A DNA stretch of 64,000 bases from Rhyacophila brunnea. Its lineage: Eukaryota; Arthropoda; Insecta; Trichoptera; Rhyacophilidae. Shown here one piece after another: positions 48,939 to 59,786 of the stretch. Below the pieces are notes generated by a model that made no database searches, was not told the origin of the DNA, and saw only the letters and a list, made by a program, of their open reading frames with translations. Location: the NCBI GenBank assembly GCA_022495005.1, contig JAGYXB010001020.1:1240001-1304000 (forward strand). Direction: 5' to 3'. Each line of letters opens with the position of its first letter. Position 1 is the first letter of the stretch. A program made the translations under genes and the position numbers.

Positions 48939-49256
48939 GTATGGCCGAGTCCAAAATGTCAAGCTGCTGGCGAAAGGTGCATCAGGTGTTGTCAGCGGGT
49001 GCGGTGATGCGGGCGGCGGGGGCGGCGGCGCAGTCGGCAGCGGCCTCTGCGCCGCCGTCGCCTTCATGGACATCAAATCGGCGGCGAAGGCTCACGGCGC
49101 CGAGCATACCCTTGACGAACGGCCGCTCACCACGGTTTACTATGAGCCAGCGGCCATTCCCTCCTCGGCTGGCAGCTCACCTGCCGGCTCTGGATATTCC
49201 GCCAGTTCGGGATCCGTGAATTCGACGCCGCGCTACCCTCAAGATAATAGACTCGG
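48939..49256 (+). CDS. spen: split ends (Spen) homologue, internal exon with the second half of RRM1
   Basis: A 318-bp exon between an acceptor (TTTATTCAG, AG at 48937-48938) and a donor (GG|GTAAGA, GT at 49257-49258). The first base completes a codon and the exon ends after two bases of the next, so both introns are phase 2. The reading frame starts YGRVQNVKLLAKG, has a Gly-rich insert (GDAGGGGGGAVGSG), then the RNP1-like strand CAAVAFMDIKSAAKAH, and DERPLTTVYYEPAAIPSS, ending in a Ser/Gly/Pro-rich linker (YSASSGSVNSTPRYPQD). This follows Spen/SHARP RRM1 (fly and human: 'HFKRYGRV.SVKI ... AFVDIKSA.KAH ... DR.L.TDY.EP..IPS'). Spen is a large nuclear RNA-binding transcriptional corepressor with RRMs and a SPOC domain, acting in Notch, EGFR and Wnt contexts. 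The exon with the start of RRM1 is upstream and I could not find it in this window. High GC (third positions) contrasts with the flanks. Confidence 0.88.
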
Positions 49257-50199
49257 GTAAGAATGAGTTTCTTTGACTATGATGTGAACACATTTGTAGA
49301 AATAACATGTTGCTTGCCATTACCGCCCGTTCAATTTATTAATGTTTTGGGTTATCAAATATATTACATTCGAGTAATTTCTTTTCCTCTGTGCTTATTG
49401 ATAATATTAAAAAAAAAAAAAAAGTCTTCAAAGTTACATCGTCCAAACACGTTAGGTGCATTACTTAGCACGACGTTACTGTATTCTAGTTAGCAAGGCG
49501 TGTTACCCTGTTTTACATTTGAAATATAAAATTTAACGTATAACCGTACCTGTAGGTACTTACATGTTTTTAGATGATTATTAGATGCAGTATTAGATTA
49601 TTAATTATAAAAAAACATTATATTTTTGATCTTCTTTCAATATTGTGTTACTCAAGACCGCCTTGGTAAAAAAAATCACGGAGTGTATTGACATAAAGAG
49701 TCAAGCAGTGTCAATAGTGGATTGAGATTTAGGAGATTATTATGTGGAAATAACACACAACGGATAAGACCAAAATGGAAATTCAGTAATGAATGCATTG
49801 AAGAGTTTACACAATATAAATTGGGGATGTTAGGACTGGTTCAGGAATAGCTTTACAGTTTACACAGATTTATAAATATCCTTAATAGTCATTTTTTACG
49901 ATTTTTGTATACATCCGCAGATGGAAAAGTTTGAAACTTGATAAAAGCACATACCCAAAACAATATTAGTCTACTGTAGCAATTTTATTACGTGTGTTAA
50001 GTAAGGCACAATAATTAATCCTAAAACATTTCTTATTATTTTTCAATTGTATTTTAATTTTCAACATGTCTTAGTGTATTAAATATTAAACATCAAATGA
50101 TGGGAAAACCAGTGAGTGTAGTGAAATAAACGATTAAAAAGATCAAATCGATAGTCGACCATTATCGATGTCACACAAACAGTGTAATACAAAGAGTTG
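49257..50199. other. Spen intron, AT-rich
   Basis: Begins at the donor GTAAGAATGAG. No recognised feature; a run of 15 A lies near 49411. Confidence 0.5.
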
Positions 50200-50900
50200 T
50201 AAACTGAAATGTGTAAACAAAGCCTAATGTGCAATAGCACTAATTTAAAGTAAAGTGAAACAACGTTTTGAGCGCGATTCGTCTCGAAGAAAAATGGTGT
50301 GTTCGGTGTAATAAGTGATGTGAGTAACAGAAAGGCAAAAAAATGTCAAGTGAAACGCCGGGAAAATTTGATTAATAATAATGTGTCGTTAGTGCAGTTT
50401 GGGGAGTGGGGTGCGGGGGGAAAGTGTGGTATGTGCGAGGTGCACTCGGCGCGATGCACTCGCCCGCTTTCCAGTTCGCGTTCGCGTGTGTGCGCCGCGC
50501 CGCGATCGATGCAACTGCGGCCGCCACCCCGCGAAACCCCCCCCCCCCGTTCCCCGCATTCTCCGCCGACCTCTTACCTCTGGATGCAGTGTGTCTTGGA
50601 TTGCAGTGCTCGTCGGATTATACACTGTCAGTGCTAAAAAGTGCAAAGTGGATTCGACGGGTACTATTCCGTTGAGCGTGTGTAAACGTCAAACCATAAA
50701 AGGTGATAATAAATGATCGTGCATTCTGTGGGTCAGTCCCAGCCCTGACCTCGCTCCAACATATGGTGCCGGGTTCTAATTGTGTGGGGATGAAATTGGC
50801 TGGGTAATCCCAGCGAGTCACCGCTAAACTAGTGCGTTTTCCCATCGTATAAAATTCAAGGTGATCTTGTGTATAGTGATTTACCTATTTTAAGACAAGG
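50200..50900 (+). promoter_or_regulatory. CpG-rich candidate promoter with untranslated first exon
   Basis: The block 50390-50600 is the most CpG-rich in the window, including GCGCGATGCACTCGCCC, CGCGCCGCGATCGATGC and a 12-C run at 50537-50548. Flanking sequence has the A-rich, AGTGAAA-containing style of insect 5' UTRs (50240-50370). Candidate donors are AG|GTGATA at 50703, AAG|GTGATC near 50862 and AAG|GTAGGT at 50900. Only short overlapping open frames exist in all three frames, without homology. I infer an alternative downstream promoter of the spen locus or a first exon of a neighbouring gene. This is inference from composition; no TATA box is evident. Confidence 0.35.
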
Positions 50901-52559
50901 TAGGTGGCATGCTACATTTTCAGGTATTTTCTGTTAAATTACTGAAATTTGTCACCATGTTATGTTATATTTTTATGTTATTTTACCGATTTTATATTAT
51001 AATATTGATTTGTATTTATTCTACATTTGCTTCTTCAACACGATACATGATTTTTACTCGAATAAGTCGTCAATTGGATACGTATCTATATGCCAAGAGC
51101 GTCAAGACACACTTTTACAAAAAGACTAGATACCTATTATATAATGACGTATTTCATGATGTCTCGTTGTAAATATGAATAAGTCCGAAGCATGTGCGAA
51201 ATAATTAAATATAGGTATTCTACACACCTAATAGGAAATAATCTATCTAAAATCACTTATGTTCGCCAATTGCTGTTTGGTTATGGAATATGGTTAAGAT
51301 GGGAAATTTTCAACTAAATGGCAGATCTAGATATATTGATATTTGAAAACTATTTGTAGTTAATTAGTTCATAGCCTGGGTCGCTAAAATGTTGTCTAAA
51401 CTTCGTTTCACTTTACTTGCAAATCGTTGCAATTGACGTCATTACAGAAGTGGGGACTATTTTTGTGAAATTTGTTATGCATACGTCGAATGAAATGTAA
51501 CAATCAACAAACGCTGCTCACCATTGGGGGCGTATTTTCCAAATCGGAATTCGTATACGTATGTGGAAGTAGCTGTATTTTGTAAATCGCAGAAGTTTGA
51601 AATTTGAAATAACATTACTGTTGACGCAATTGTAAAATATAACATTATGTACTTGTATGTTGTATGGTGAAGTACCTACTAAGGTAGTCAACGCTGTCTA
51701 CTTTCTATTGATGAAAACGGCCTAGGAATTAATCTGTAAATATTTACAGATATGTTAGTGCATAGAGTGACTCTGTGTATCATTGCGAGTATCTTAAAAC
51801 CATTGCGGTACCTATTTTGCTATTATGTAAGTGTGTAGTGTATTTCCACATTGAAATTCATATGGTGTCTGATCACATACAAATACACCTAATAATGTAC
51901 ATACATAATTATATATTATATCTATTATATACGGACGTACAGTGCAGAATGGCATCTTTGACATATTGTTGACAAACATTACTGATAGTAGTTCAATCTT
52001 GGTTCGTTCTTTTTTGTGCTCTCTTTAGATTAATTCAACGTATCGATAGTTTTTTTTTTAAATTAAATTTTACTTAAAACATGGCTCAAAAATAAAAAAA
52101 ACTTAACATTTTGACAAACAATTTTATTGAAAGATGGAACTTACATAATTTTCGTTATGATAATTGGTAGTCATCGATTCTTTAATAATAGTGTCTGAAC
52201 TATTTTGTTAACGCCTTTATTCGCTTATGTATCGTAAACGATATACGACTTCTTATTTCATTTTGACATTCGCCATTTTCACTGATTGTTGATCAATGCC
52301 AACCCCCCTTATGTTCCTAGATCTCTCAATGTATGCATATGTTATTGTGGTCACCATTAGCGGCCTTAGGCCCGAAAAAGTGGTATGTCAATTTTGAATA
52401 TGTTATTTTAATTTGCCCTTTCGTTGTATACTTTAAAGAAGTATTGCAAATTGGCTTTTTATATATTATAACCCTTCAAAAAAATGTCAATTTTCACATC
52501 GCCAACCCATTGTTAACCGAAATTGCACACAACACGTTATAATTTTTTGTAAATTAAGT
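50901..52559. other. Non-coding AT-rich stretch
   Basis: No supported feature. Confidence 0.45.
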
Positions 52560-52886
52560 CCACTTTTCTTTCTTTGCTTTTTGAAAAATCATCAATCACA
52601 CTATTATAAAAATTGTCTAATTTCCCACGTATTTTTTTTCAATACTGACTATTGCAAGAGTGGTCAGTCTATCTTAGCCCATCGTATTGCGTAGAAAGGT
52701 TTTTATTCTTTTGAGAGTGGAAAAACATCTTTCACTTCCAACTGTTGTCATTGGTATGACGCAAATAAATTGGAGTACTTTGATCGACTCGGAAAATATT
52801 TTGTTGAAATTATTGCTGAGTAAAAAATGTAGAAGAGAAACTGCACTATTCGCGCCGTGCAAGTCATCTCGTTGATAAAACACCAA
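52560..52886 (-). pseudogene. hAT transposase C-terminal dimerisation domain
   Basis: The minus-strand frame contains SAVSLLHFLLSNNFNKIFSE, VLQFICVIPMTTVGSERCF and STLKRIKTFLRNTMG. This is the hallmark of the hAT C-terminal dimerisation region (usual form 'LL.IPVT...CERSFS.L..IK...R..M'). After a stop at G the similarity continues in other codons toward 52570 (DNFYNSVIDDFSK). No upstream catalytic part is readable and I could not find element ends. Related to, but not the same as, the fragment at 59787-60010. Confidence 0.82.
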
Positions 52887-53704
52887 TAATTAATTTTTTA
52901 ACTTGGTTATGTTTATTTCTTCTAACTGTTTTACCAAATTTACTTGACTTGTGGGAAAATTATTTTAGGTAGTCAAGATGTTAGCCTCCGAATCCCTCGA
53001 CTAGCTCTGATGATGGGAGTGGAGGTCATCTAATAATTGGAGAGCAGTGTGGATGCCTTCAGGAATGAAGTAGCACAAATGTCATATAGATAAATCACAA
53101 TAGTCACTTGGGAACTCGTATATCGTTGGAATAGTCAAGTTTTGTTTTTGTAAAACATAAATTATTTTATGAATGAAGTTTAGACAATTATGTTATCGTT
53201 CAATAAAGTTACAAAAGAAACAAAATAGTTTTTACACAAATTAGAGTTCTGAAATAAAAAGTAAATGTTAACGAAAGTTCACGAAATTACAATACAAAGC
53301 CCACCTGAGTGTTCTTCAAGTATTGCCAATTTTGAATGCTCGCGTCGTTTACGTGAGAAGCTTTGATGCATATTATGGTTCATACTATTTAAAATAAATT
53401 CTTCATTGATCAAGTTTATTCTATATTTCTGCCCGCTCGAGAATAAAACCTTGTTACAGTCTCACCCAGAAGGCAACGCGCTTACCATTATTTTTATGTT
53501 CCCTGGCATCCACCGGCCGGCGCTGTTTTACGGTGCGGTCGGGCGGGCGGTGGGTTCGGTTTTTATTTTTCTGGGTTGTATAAATCAGTACTTCTCAAAC
53601 TGGGAGCGCGGCCCTGGAGCCGCTGCTAGGGAGCCGCGATCAGTATTTGAAAATGAATGTGATCACTGGACGATACCTGACCCGATATTTCGTGATTAGA
53701 ATTT
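52887..53704. other. Non-coding stretch
   Basis: No gene. CAGTACTTCTCAAACTGGGAG near 53588 looks like a hAT left terminus, without a partner. The GC-rich patch 53500-53570 has no exon signals. Confidence 0.4.
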
Positions 53705-54308
53705 GACGATCCTGAGATTGGCAATTTTTTCGATAGTTAATATAAATTTTTTATATACACAAAAAACAATGATAGAATCGGTCAAAAATAAATCTAGTAT
53801 AATTTATACTATTTAAGACATTTATTGTTAATATTGCGTACGTTCAATCTTGGAAATACATAGGTTTAATGGGGTAAATAATATTGTACTATAAAAAAAG
53901 TGAAGAAATGTGAAAGTAAAACAGTTTGATTTATGAAAAGATAACAAATAAAATACAATTTCAATTAAAATAAAAAATAACATATTGTGTTGAAAAACAT
54001 TAAAGATTTAAGTATTTAAAACATTATTCTGAATAATATGCCCGAAATAATCTTCGGAATAGCATTTTCTGGTAGTGCGCAATGGTTTATTTTCTATAAA
54101 AGAAGACAGCTTAGGTGTAAATGGCTGAAACGTCTAACTAAATGTTTCTTGATTTATTTACTTTATTTCTCAAATTCACTTCACGGATGGTACCTGAATC
54201 ATACATATTATGTGAAATTTTTAATTTGTGTTAAAACTATTTACAAATCTAAACGATTTTCATTTATAAAATTTCGTAGAATCAATATTGTGTTTAGTGT
54301 TCACATTC
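53705..54308. mobile_element. Fold-back family F, copy 3 (interrupted)
   Basis: The complement of copy 2 from its eroded end (here GATCCTGAGATTGGCAATTT) through the TTTGACCGATT-like segment and the 430-bp long-form segment up to 54308. There E3 begins. In copy 2 the matching sequence continues TACATATATTATATGAG; the bases after the right end of E3 are ATATTATCTGAG, so the remainder of copy 3 probably resumes there for a short distance before similarity fades. Confidence 0.75.
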
Positions 54309-54337
54309 GTCGGTGTTTTGAAAAAAGGGCGAATTAA
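54038..54337 (+). CDS. Conserved open frame of fold-back family F, copy 3
   Basis: Homologue of the frame at 15174-15356: MPEIIFGIAFSGSAQWFIF, then RRQLRCKWLKRLTKCFLIYL, then a longer C-terminus (KTIYKSKRFSFIKFRRINI). The last ten or so codons, after 54308, are read from the E3 terminus and are not original. No known domain. Short and basic; coding status unproven. Confidence 0.25.
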   Translation: MPEIIFGIAFSGSAQWFIFYKRRQLRCKWLKRLTKCFLIYLLYFSNSLHGWYLNHTYYVKFLICVKTIYKSKRFSFIKFRRINIVFSVHIRRCFEKRAN

Positions 54338-54522
54338 CCAAAATGCAATTTTACAGGAGGATTTTTAACTTTTGACATTTATTTATTAATTACATATGGA
54401 TGATTATAAATTTCTAACAAAAACATAATAAAGCTTAGAGGAAACACTGTCTTGATAATATAAAAAAATGTACAAACTTGTATAAAAAGGTCAGAAAAAT
54501 CATTTTAAATCATAGACTATAG

Positions 54523-54680
54523 ATACATCTAGACGCCACCCGTTGCATTGCTAAATGAAGCTGCGTGCCATGCGTTTGGTTTGTGAGCGAGCGAACGCAT
54601 TCGTCTACAAATGTTCGAGACCATAGACCATTTCGTGCTCGCCCAAAGTGCTCGCACTAGACGCTCAGAATTAAAATATA
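54523..54680. other. GC-richer block inside E3
   Basis: Between ATCTAGACGCCACCCG and CGCACTAGACGCTCAG, with CTAGACGC words in direct orientation near both limits. Words such as GCGAGCGAACGCATTCG form small hairpins. No gene. It may be a separate small insertion. Confidence 0.3.
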
Positions 54681-55393
54681 ATTTTCTATTTTTTTACGTT
54701 ATATAGTATTTTTAAGCGGTCAAAATGCAACCATTAGGTAAAGATATCCATAATTTAAGTTATTTTAAAGAAACACTAGGTCACTGATATTAAAATATAT
54801 AATAATACAAATAAATTATCACGAACATGTATCAACTTACCTATGAAACGTAATACCATCTTCTTGCTTATCAGTACGGCTACCATATTTTAATACAACA
54901 CACAGAACCATCTTTCCTACTTAATTAACTAAAAATATTTACCACTGACTTTATGTTTAACACAAAAAATAGCAATTTATCAACACGAGCTACGACGCTA
55001 CGTGAAGCGATTCACCGCGATTTGTCAGCGATACTTTTGGAAACTAACTAAAACATATGTAGACCTTTTATCTTACTCTAGCGCGTGTCGCAGAGATTAT
55101 AACGGTGCCGAATACTTTCTCACTCGCACTCATGCATCGTTTTTGTTCAGGCTTTGTTTTAAATAGATATTCGCCCTTCATGTGTGATAAAAAATACGGA
55201 ACAGTTGCACGTTCGCCCTTGAATGTGTGGGTTTATTAGGGAATAATTATAAGGAAAGTAAATTTATTATGTTTATCATATTTTATTTAAACTTTTAGAA
55301 GACAAAACAATATAATAGTGAAAGTTAAATTAAATCAAAACCATATTCTAGTGAAAATTAACAGTGTTTTTGTCCTTAAAAGGCATATTATAC

Positions 55394-56137
55394 CTATTCA
55401 AAAAAGTTATGGAACACCAGGTTATTTTTTATTAAGTAAGGGCAAATTAACTGGACTGGAGATACAAAATGAATAAAATTGTGTGACATATTGTTTACAC
55501 GCTGCCTTTCGGGGTTTTCAATAGTTGTATATACTGTCTGAAATATATTGTCTCTGTTGATCTTGGTTGCCATCGTTTTCACCGAGTTTCCAAAATTCCC
55601 CAAAAATCTTGTCCTTTCTTCCTCCAAAAATTTATCACTGCATTTATGCTGGGTACACACCGGCAACATGCCGCCGGTAACCTCATTAAATTTTACGATA
55701 AATATGATAATTATCGTAAAATTTAACGAAGTTGCCGGCGACATGTTGCCAGTGTGGACCCGGCATTATATGTACATTTTCTGCAGAAAAAATTAAATCG
55801 TTTACTATGTTGAACAATTTCTTTTCCAGCGGCCCTCAGCTGTTTTTTCTTTCCATAGCCAGATTTCCGGTATTTTTTCTTAATGTGTTTTTTCACATGC
55901 TTGCTTATTAATCAAATGATTTTTTAATTTACTTTTGTAACGATATTTCTGCCCGCAATCATTACAAATAAATGCGGACACAAAGCTCCATGTTTTCTCG
56001 TCCAAAATCAAATTGTTTTCATCACTTCGACGAAAGTGATCATTTGAGACAGCAATTGTTTCGTTGGATTGGATTTCTGAAGGTTTCTCAGGCAAAATCG
56101 CCAGCGAATTAGTGTGAAAAGCGGTAGCGTCACTCAA
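55394..56137 (-). pseudogene. E3 transposase-like gene, N-terminal part only, split by a MITE
   Basis: Right to left: an 85-codon frame (55880-56137) ends with FICNDCGQKYRYKSKLKNHL, a C2H2/C2HC-like zinc finger. Then come basic sequence, the MITE B insertion (55646-55766), and a further frame with CSDKFLEEERTRFLGNFG and ENPERQRV, ending LVFHNFFE, which corresponds to the start of the VCKKFFL block of E1. 'C..K..EEER...F..FW' blocks precede VCKKFFL in this family. Everything after, including the catalytic region, is missing, so E3 is an internally deleted element. The assignment is by motif order only. Confidence 0.6.
55646..55766. mobile_element. MITE family B, copy 2
   Basis: 121 bp, from ATGCTGGGTACACACCGG to the complement ATGCCGGGTCCACACTGG. 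The interior ATTTTACGATAAATATGA then TAATTATCG matches copy 1 at 10521-10641. It splits the E3 protein remnant, so it is younger than E3. Confidence 0.82.
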
Positions 56138-56154
56138 TCTTTCTGCAGTAATTT

Positions 56155-56208
56155 ACACCTAATTTGAACTGAACTAATTTGACACCTAATTTGAACTGAA
56201 CTAATTTA
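56155..56208. repeat. 27-bp tandem duplication
   Basis: Two near-identical copies of ACACCTAATTTGAACTGAAC then TAATTTG, adjacent. Confidence 0.9.
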
Positions 56209-56453
56209 ACCATCTGTTGTCTTCGAGACAATCTGAAATACGATAAAATAACGAGTAGCTATTACTTTTTTGTAATTTTAAGCGTGTCAGAAAGGTAATA
56301 TAAATAATATCTACGTATCAAAACATGTCTACGAGCGGTAAAGTACAACACATTTTTGAAGTTATACTTCTTTTAGCGCGTTTGGGAAATCAGACCACAG
56401 TGTATTTTTGGCGTGTGACGTGTAACACATAATTTTTTTTTTCACACGAAAAA

Positions 56454-56534
56454 AACGCACTCGATTGGATTCGAACCACCGATTGTTCGGTTATCAGCCG
56501 AACGCACTACCTTTACGCCACAGTATGATACTGC
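56454..56534 (-). tRNA. tRNA-like sequence (pseudo-tRNA or SINE head)
   Basis: On the minus strand: A-box-like TGGCGTAAAGGTAGTGCG; a perfect 5-bp anticodon stem TTCGG/CCGAA around the loop CTGATAA (anticodon GAT, isoleucine type, unusual for nuclear genes); a consensus B box GGTTCGAATCC; and a run of seven T just after GAGTGCG, a pol III terminator. The T stem has a mismatch and the acceptor halves do not pair, so it is unlikely to be a working tRNA. No SINE body was recognised downstream. Confidence 0.5.
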
Positions 56535-57601
56535 AATACAATATTATAGTTTAGAATTGTTCCGTTACCTAGGCAGCGGATTTATTATTGTCGGCTATTT
56601 GCAATTCCTTACGTAAACAAACTATTTAAACGTCATGTGGCAGTTGTTACTTTAAAATAAAAACAACGAAAAATAATTATATAATTTAGTTAATGTAAGG
56701 TAAAATTTATAGAAATAAACCAACGGCGCTTCAATAAGCGGCCCGTTTTCTTACGTGTGTAATTTAACAAGATAACTAGTCGAAGAATCTAGGGCCTAGG
56801 CAATCGCAAGTTTTGTTTTTGTTTGTTACGCCATAGTATTACTTCTAACGCGCGTACATAAATAAGTACACACACCGATTTTTTTTTTAAAAGAATGAAT
56901 ATAATATTATTAAGTAGGTATGTTATGTATACATAAGCAAACAATATTAATATGTCAATGTAACATTACAATATTACATAACGAAACCATTTAACAACTG
57001 TACAACACGAAAAATTAAACAAGAGAACTTACATCTCGCTCATTTTGAGGTAAAGTATCGTCACCGTTTTAGCAAAACCATCTATGTGCACTTTCTCAAA
57101 TTGTGCAGGAGAAGGATAAAACTGAATAAAAAAATAATGTTACATTTAAACATTAAAATTATGAAGAATGCTTTATTATAATCAGAAAATGGTCTTAGAT
57201 TATTATTTTGTTTACAAAAATCTTTTATTTTTAATACAAAAATAATAAAAATACAGTTTGTGATGTCACATAAGTTGTTTTGACCGTTTTGTAAATACAC
57301 ATAGTTTAATTTATTCATCAAAATGTGAATAATAATAAATTCATGAAAAACTGTTACATAAATAATAGTTGAAATATACATAGTGCGTTAGTGATAAATT
57401 GCAATATCATTTTATTAATTATTAATGCAATAGTGAGATGATATTATATTTATAAGTTCGTTTACTTTCTATTAGCAGGTTTAAATGTTAGGTTATCGTA
57501 GAAATAGTGGTGATCTTTCTCTATTACACTTTTTAATTCCTGAAGATGTATGTATTTCGACTGCGATATTGGCAATGATTCATTATATATTATAAAGGCG
57601 G

Positions 57602-58760
57602 TCAAACGGTTGCACTGATAAAGTTGAGTTTGTAAAAGATTGTTCCATCTGGTAGATACTGTAACATTTTAATATCATATACAACAGGATCTCCGATTCG
57701 TTTTCCTGGTCTGATTGAACTTAATCCAGATTTAATCTTATCCATAATTCTTAAAAAATCAATGACATTAATTTTATAAGGTTGTTTTGGTCTTGCTAGC
57801 CGCATACGTGCTATATAATCAGATGGTGAATATATTGGAGGCTTAAAATACTTTTCTTAGGTGGCATGTGCACTATCGGCCTCTATCATGGTGTGGCCTT
57901 TTTCCAGAAAAAGCTGTTGAATCTCGATGTTTTTTCTCTCTAAAGATATAACTTAGAGCAGTAGCGAATAATTTATTTCGGTTTTAATATCCACACCCAT
58001 CCGATATTAGAATTATTTCATTGTATTGTCCTGCTTTCGATGAGATGAGACAAATTCATTAGAAGATACATTATGAAGAATGTATATGGTGAAATTGTGT
58101 AGTTGCAGCTTTTGTTTATAATACATTTGTGCCTGTGTTTTGGACATAGCAGCACACTTTGGAGATTCATTGTGATTACTAACCATCCAGTAATACTTCT
58201 GGTACTCTCTTCATTTCATTTTTGGTCTTCTACCATCTTTTTTTTTTTAATAATGTGGCTATTGTATTCCATTTCTGAAACATTCTTAATTTTATAACTA
58301 CAGCAGATGGCAGTGATGGCTCACTGATCTTTACGTGGTTGGTGGATACTGATTTTTTGGTGGTAAATATACTGAAGTATATTCTGCTGCTTTATGACCA
58401 TTTTCCAGAGACCATTTTTTATATTCATCATTCATTTGTATTTTGGATCGGAAACACGATTCCACATACACCCTGGAGGTATTTTCTCTGCAATAATGGC
58501 TGGGAACTTTGGAATTAGATCCAACCATAATGTAACATTTTTCCACAAATCTCTCCGTTTTGATTTTTGGTTGCACTACCAATTATTTATCTTCAGTCAG
58601 ATTCTTATAACCTGTCATTGTTGCTTTCAATTGGCCACTGTCATCGAGACGTTTGTAGTTGTTTATCCAACTTTTAAATTAATTCTCGCCTATACCCTAT
58701 TGACCATGTAGGCATCTTCCAGAAATTATTGAATATTTCCTGTCTCTCTTTTTGAGAAAG
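57602..58760 (-). pseudogene. E2 transposase-like gene, decayed
   Basis: Right to left: a WK/IFNNFWKMPTWS-like segment near 58720; then SKVPSHYCRENTSRVYVESC and EYKKWSLENGHKAAEYTS (the 'SHYCR..T...Y' block that precedes the linker in this family), ending PPKNQ; then YKQKLQLHNFTIY (about 58090-58130). The catalytic-like block reads ISDGCGY, a stop, then NRNKLFATALSYI (about 57955-58005), followed in another frame by QQLFLEKGHTMIEADSAHAT, a stop, and YSPSDYIARMRLARP. The last 67 codons are open (57602-57805), with KIGxRIGDPVV-type and YLPDGTIFYKLNF segments. SDGCGxQNRN and GHT..E.D..H are the family's conserved residues. Multiple frameshifts and stops; not functional. Confidence 0.82.
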
Positions 58761-58896
58761 CATCTTTCAAACCGTCGTGCAAGACCATAATGCATAGCAT
58801 ATAACATAGAAACAAACAATGTGTAGCCAAACTGTAAAAAAACATTACACTCTCGATATCAAAATACCATCTTACTTATTTATGTTACTATAATAT

Positions 58897-59097
58897 ACAC
58901 ATAGTTGTTTTTGTGAACCGTGGTTTTTGAACCTTACACATAGCTGTTTTTTATTTTTTGAAATAACTTCGGAGCGAGTTTACCCAACACATAGATCATT
59001 TTACTGGCCTATAGAGAAAAAAATAAGGAATGACTTGGTATTTAAAAGTCATTTTTGATAAAAGTGACACATAGATGGTTTTGCTAAAACGGTGACG
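58897..59097. repeat. Subterminal motif array of E2
   Basis: ACACATAGTTGTTTTTG (58897), ACACATAGCTGTTTTTT (58936), ACACATAGATCATTTTA (58987) and ACACATAGATGGTTTTG (59067), the last being part of the terminus. Spacings are about 39, 51 and 80 bp. These look like repeated transposase-binding sites. Confidence 0.75.
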
Positions 59098-59229
59098 GTA
59101 TGTTGTATTACTCGATGAATACTTATTGAATACAAATGCTGTTAAATTAGTAGAAAAAGCAAACAACTATATTTCAAACTATTGTTTTAACAAATTGTCA
59201 ACTTAAACATTCTTTTATCACTAATGGTT

Positions 59230-59606
59230 CGATGACATTGAGCTACTTTACAAACTGCTTGTTGGCGAATTTACAATCTGCTTGTAAACTTGCCCAGTGT
59301 CATCATCGAACAAGCTAACAAGCAAGACAAGAAAAGTTGAAAGCCGGTCAACTTTACACGCTACACGCTGGCGTGTGGGCCTACTGCGTCTGCGCAGTAG
59401 AGCGATAGTAGCGACCTCCTGATATAAAAACGAACTACTCAATACGTCCTGTCAAAATAGTACAAAAAATGACGGTTTCAAATCCGTAGCTTGTTGGCTT
59501 CTGAGCAAGTGGAAAGTTTTGTATGTCATCATCACAATCGTACTAGCTGACTCGCCCGCATTTCAACTCGCCGACAAGCAGCTTGTAAAGTAGCTCAATG
59601 TCATCG
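59230..59606. mobile_element. MITE with CGATGACATTGAG ends
   Basis: A 377-bp element with about 39-bp inverted ends: CGATGACATTGAGCTACTTT then ACAA.CTGCTTGT.GGCGA, two mismatches. Inside, further ACAAGC.GCTTGT words form smaller hairpins. I could not identify a target duplication. Lies in E3, to the right of E2. Confidence 0.8.
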
Positions 59607-59786
59607 AGTCATAAATTACACTGATGAAACTTCTAAAAACAATCCCGCCAATAAGCCTTCTCAATAGTAAAATGACACGAATGATAGTGACGTTGGGCGA
59701 ACTTGACAATTTTGATTTAACAATGGTCACATTCAGTGGCGGCCGGTGGTTTCAAAAATTGGTTTCATTGGGGGTGCACTAAAAAT

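Larger units (their letters stand above)
57059..59097 (-). mobile_element. E2: CG-ended DNA transposon with 4-bp target duplication
   Basis: A 2039-bp element nested in E3. The 30-bp terminal inverted repeats are identical (57059-57088 and 59068-59097), starting CGTCACCGTTTTAGCAAAAC. GTAT flanks both sides (57055-57058 and 59098-59101). The minus strand holds a decayed protein of the same family as E1. The right subterminal zone has four spaced copies of ACACATAG.TG.TTTT. Identical ends suggest it is younger than E3. Confidence 0.9.

Noticed and set aside
48894..49260. Frames starting MAESKMSS (+) and MMSMKATAA (-) over the Spen exon
   Set aside because: They are alternative-frame shadows. 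The frame YGRVQNVKLL matches Spen through the whole exon and ends at a good donor.
50299..50716. Overlapping proline/arginine-rich open frames in three frames and on both strands
   Set aside because: They result from GC-rich low-stop sequence. No frame shows a domain or codon bias, and the overlap of several frames argues for a UTR/promoter.
53588..53608. hAT left end CAGTACTTCTCAAACTGGG
   Set aside because: Looks right for a hAT terminus, but I could find no matching right end or 8-bp duplication within reach.
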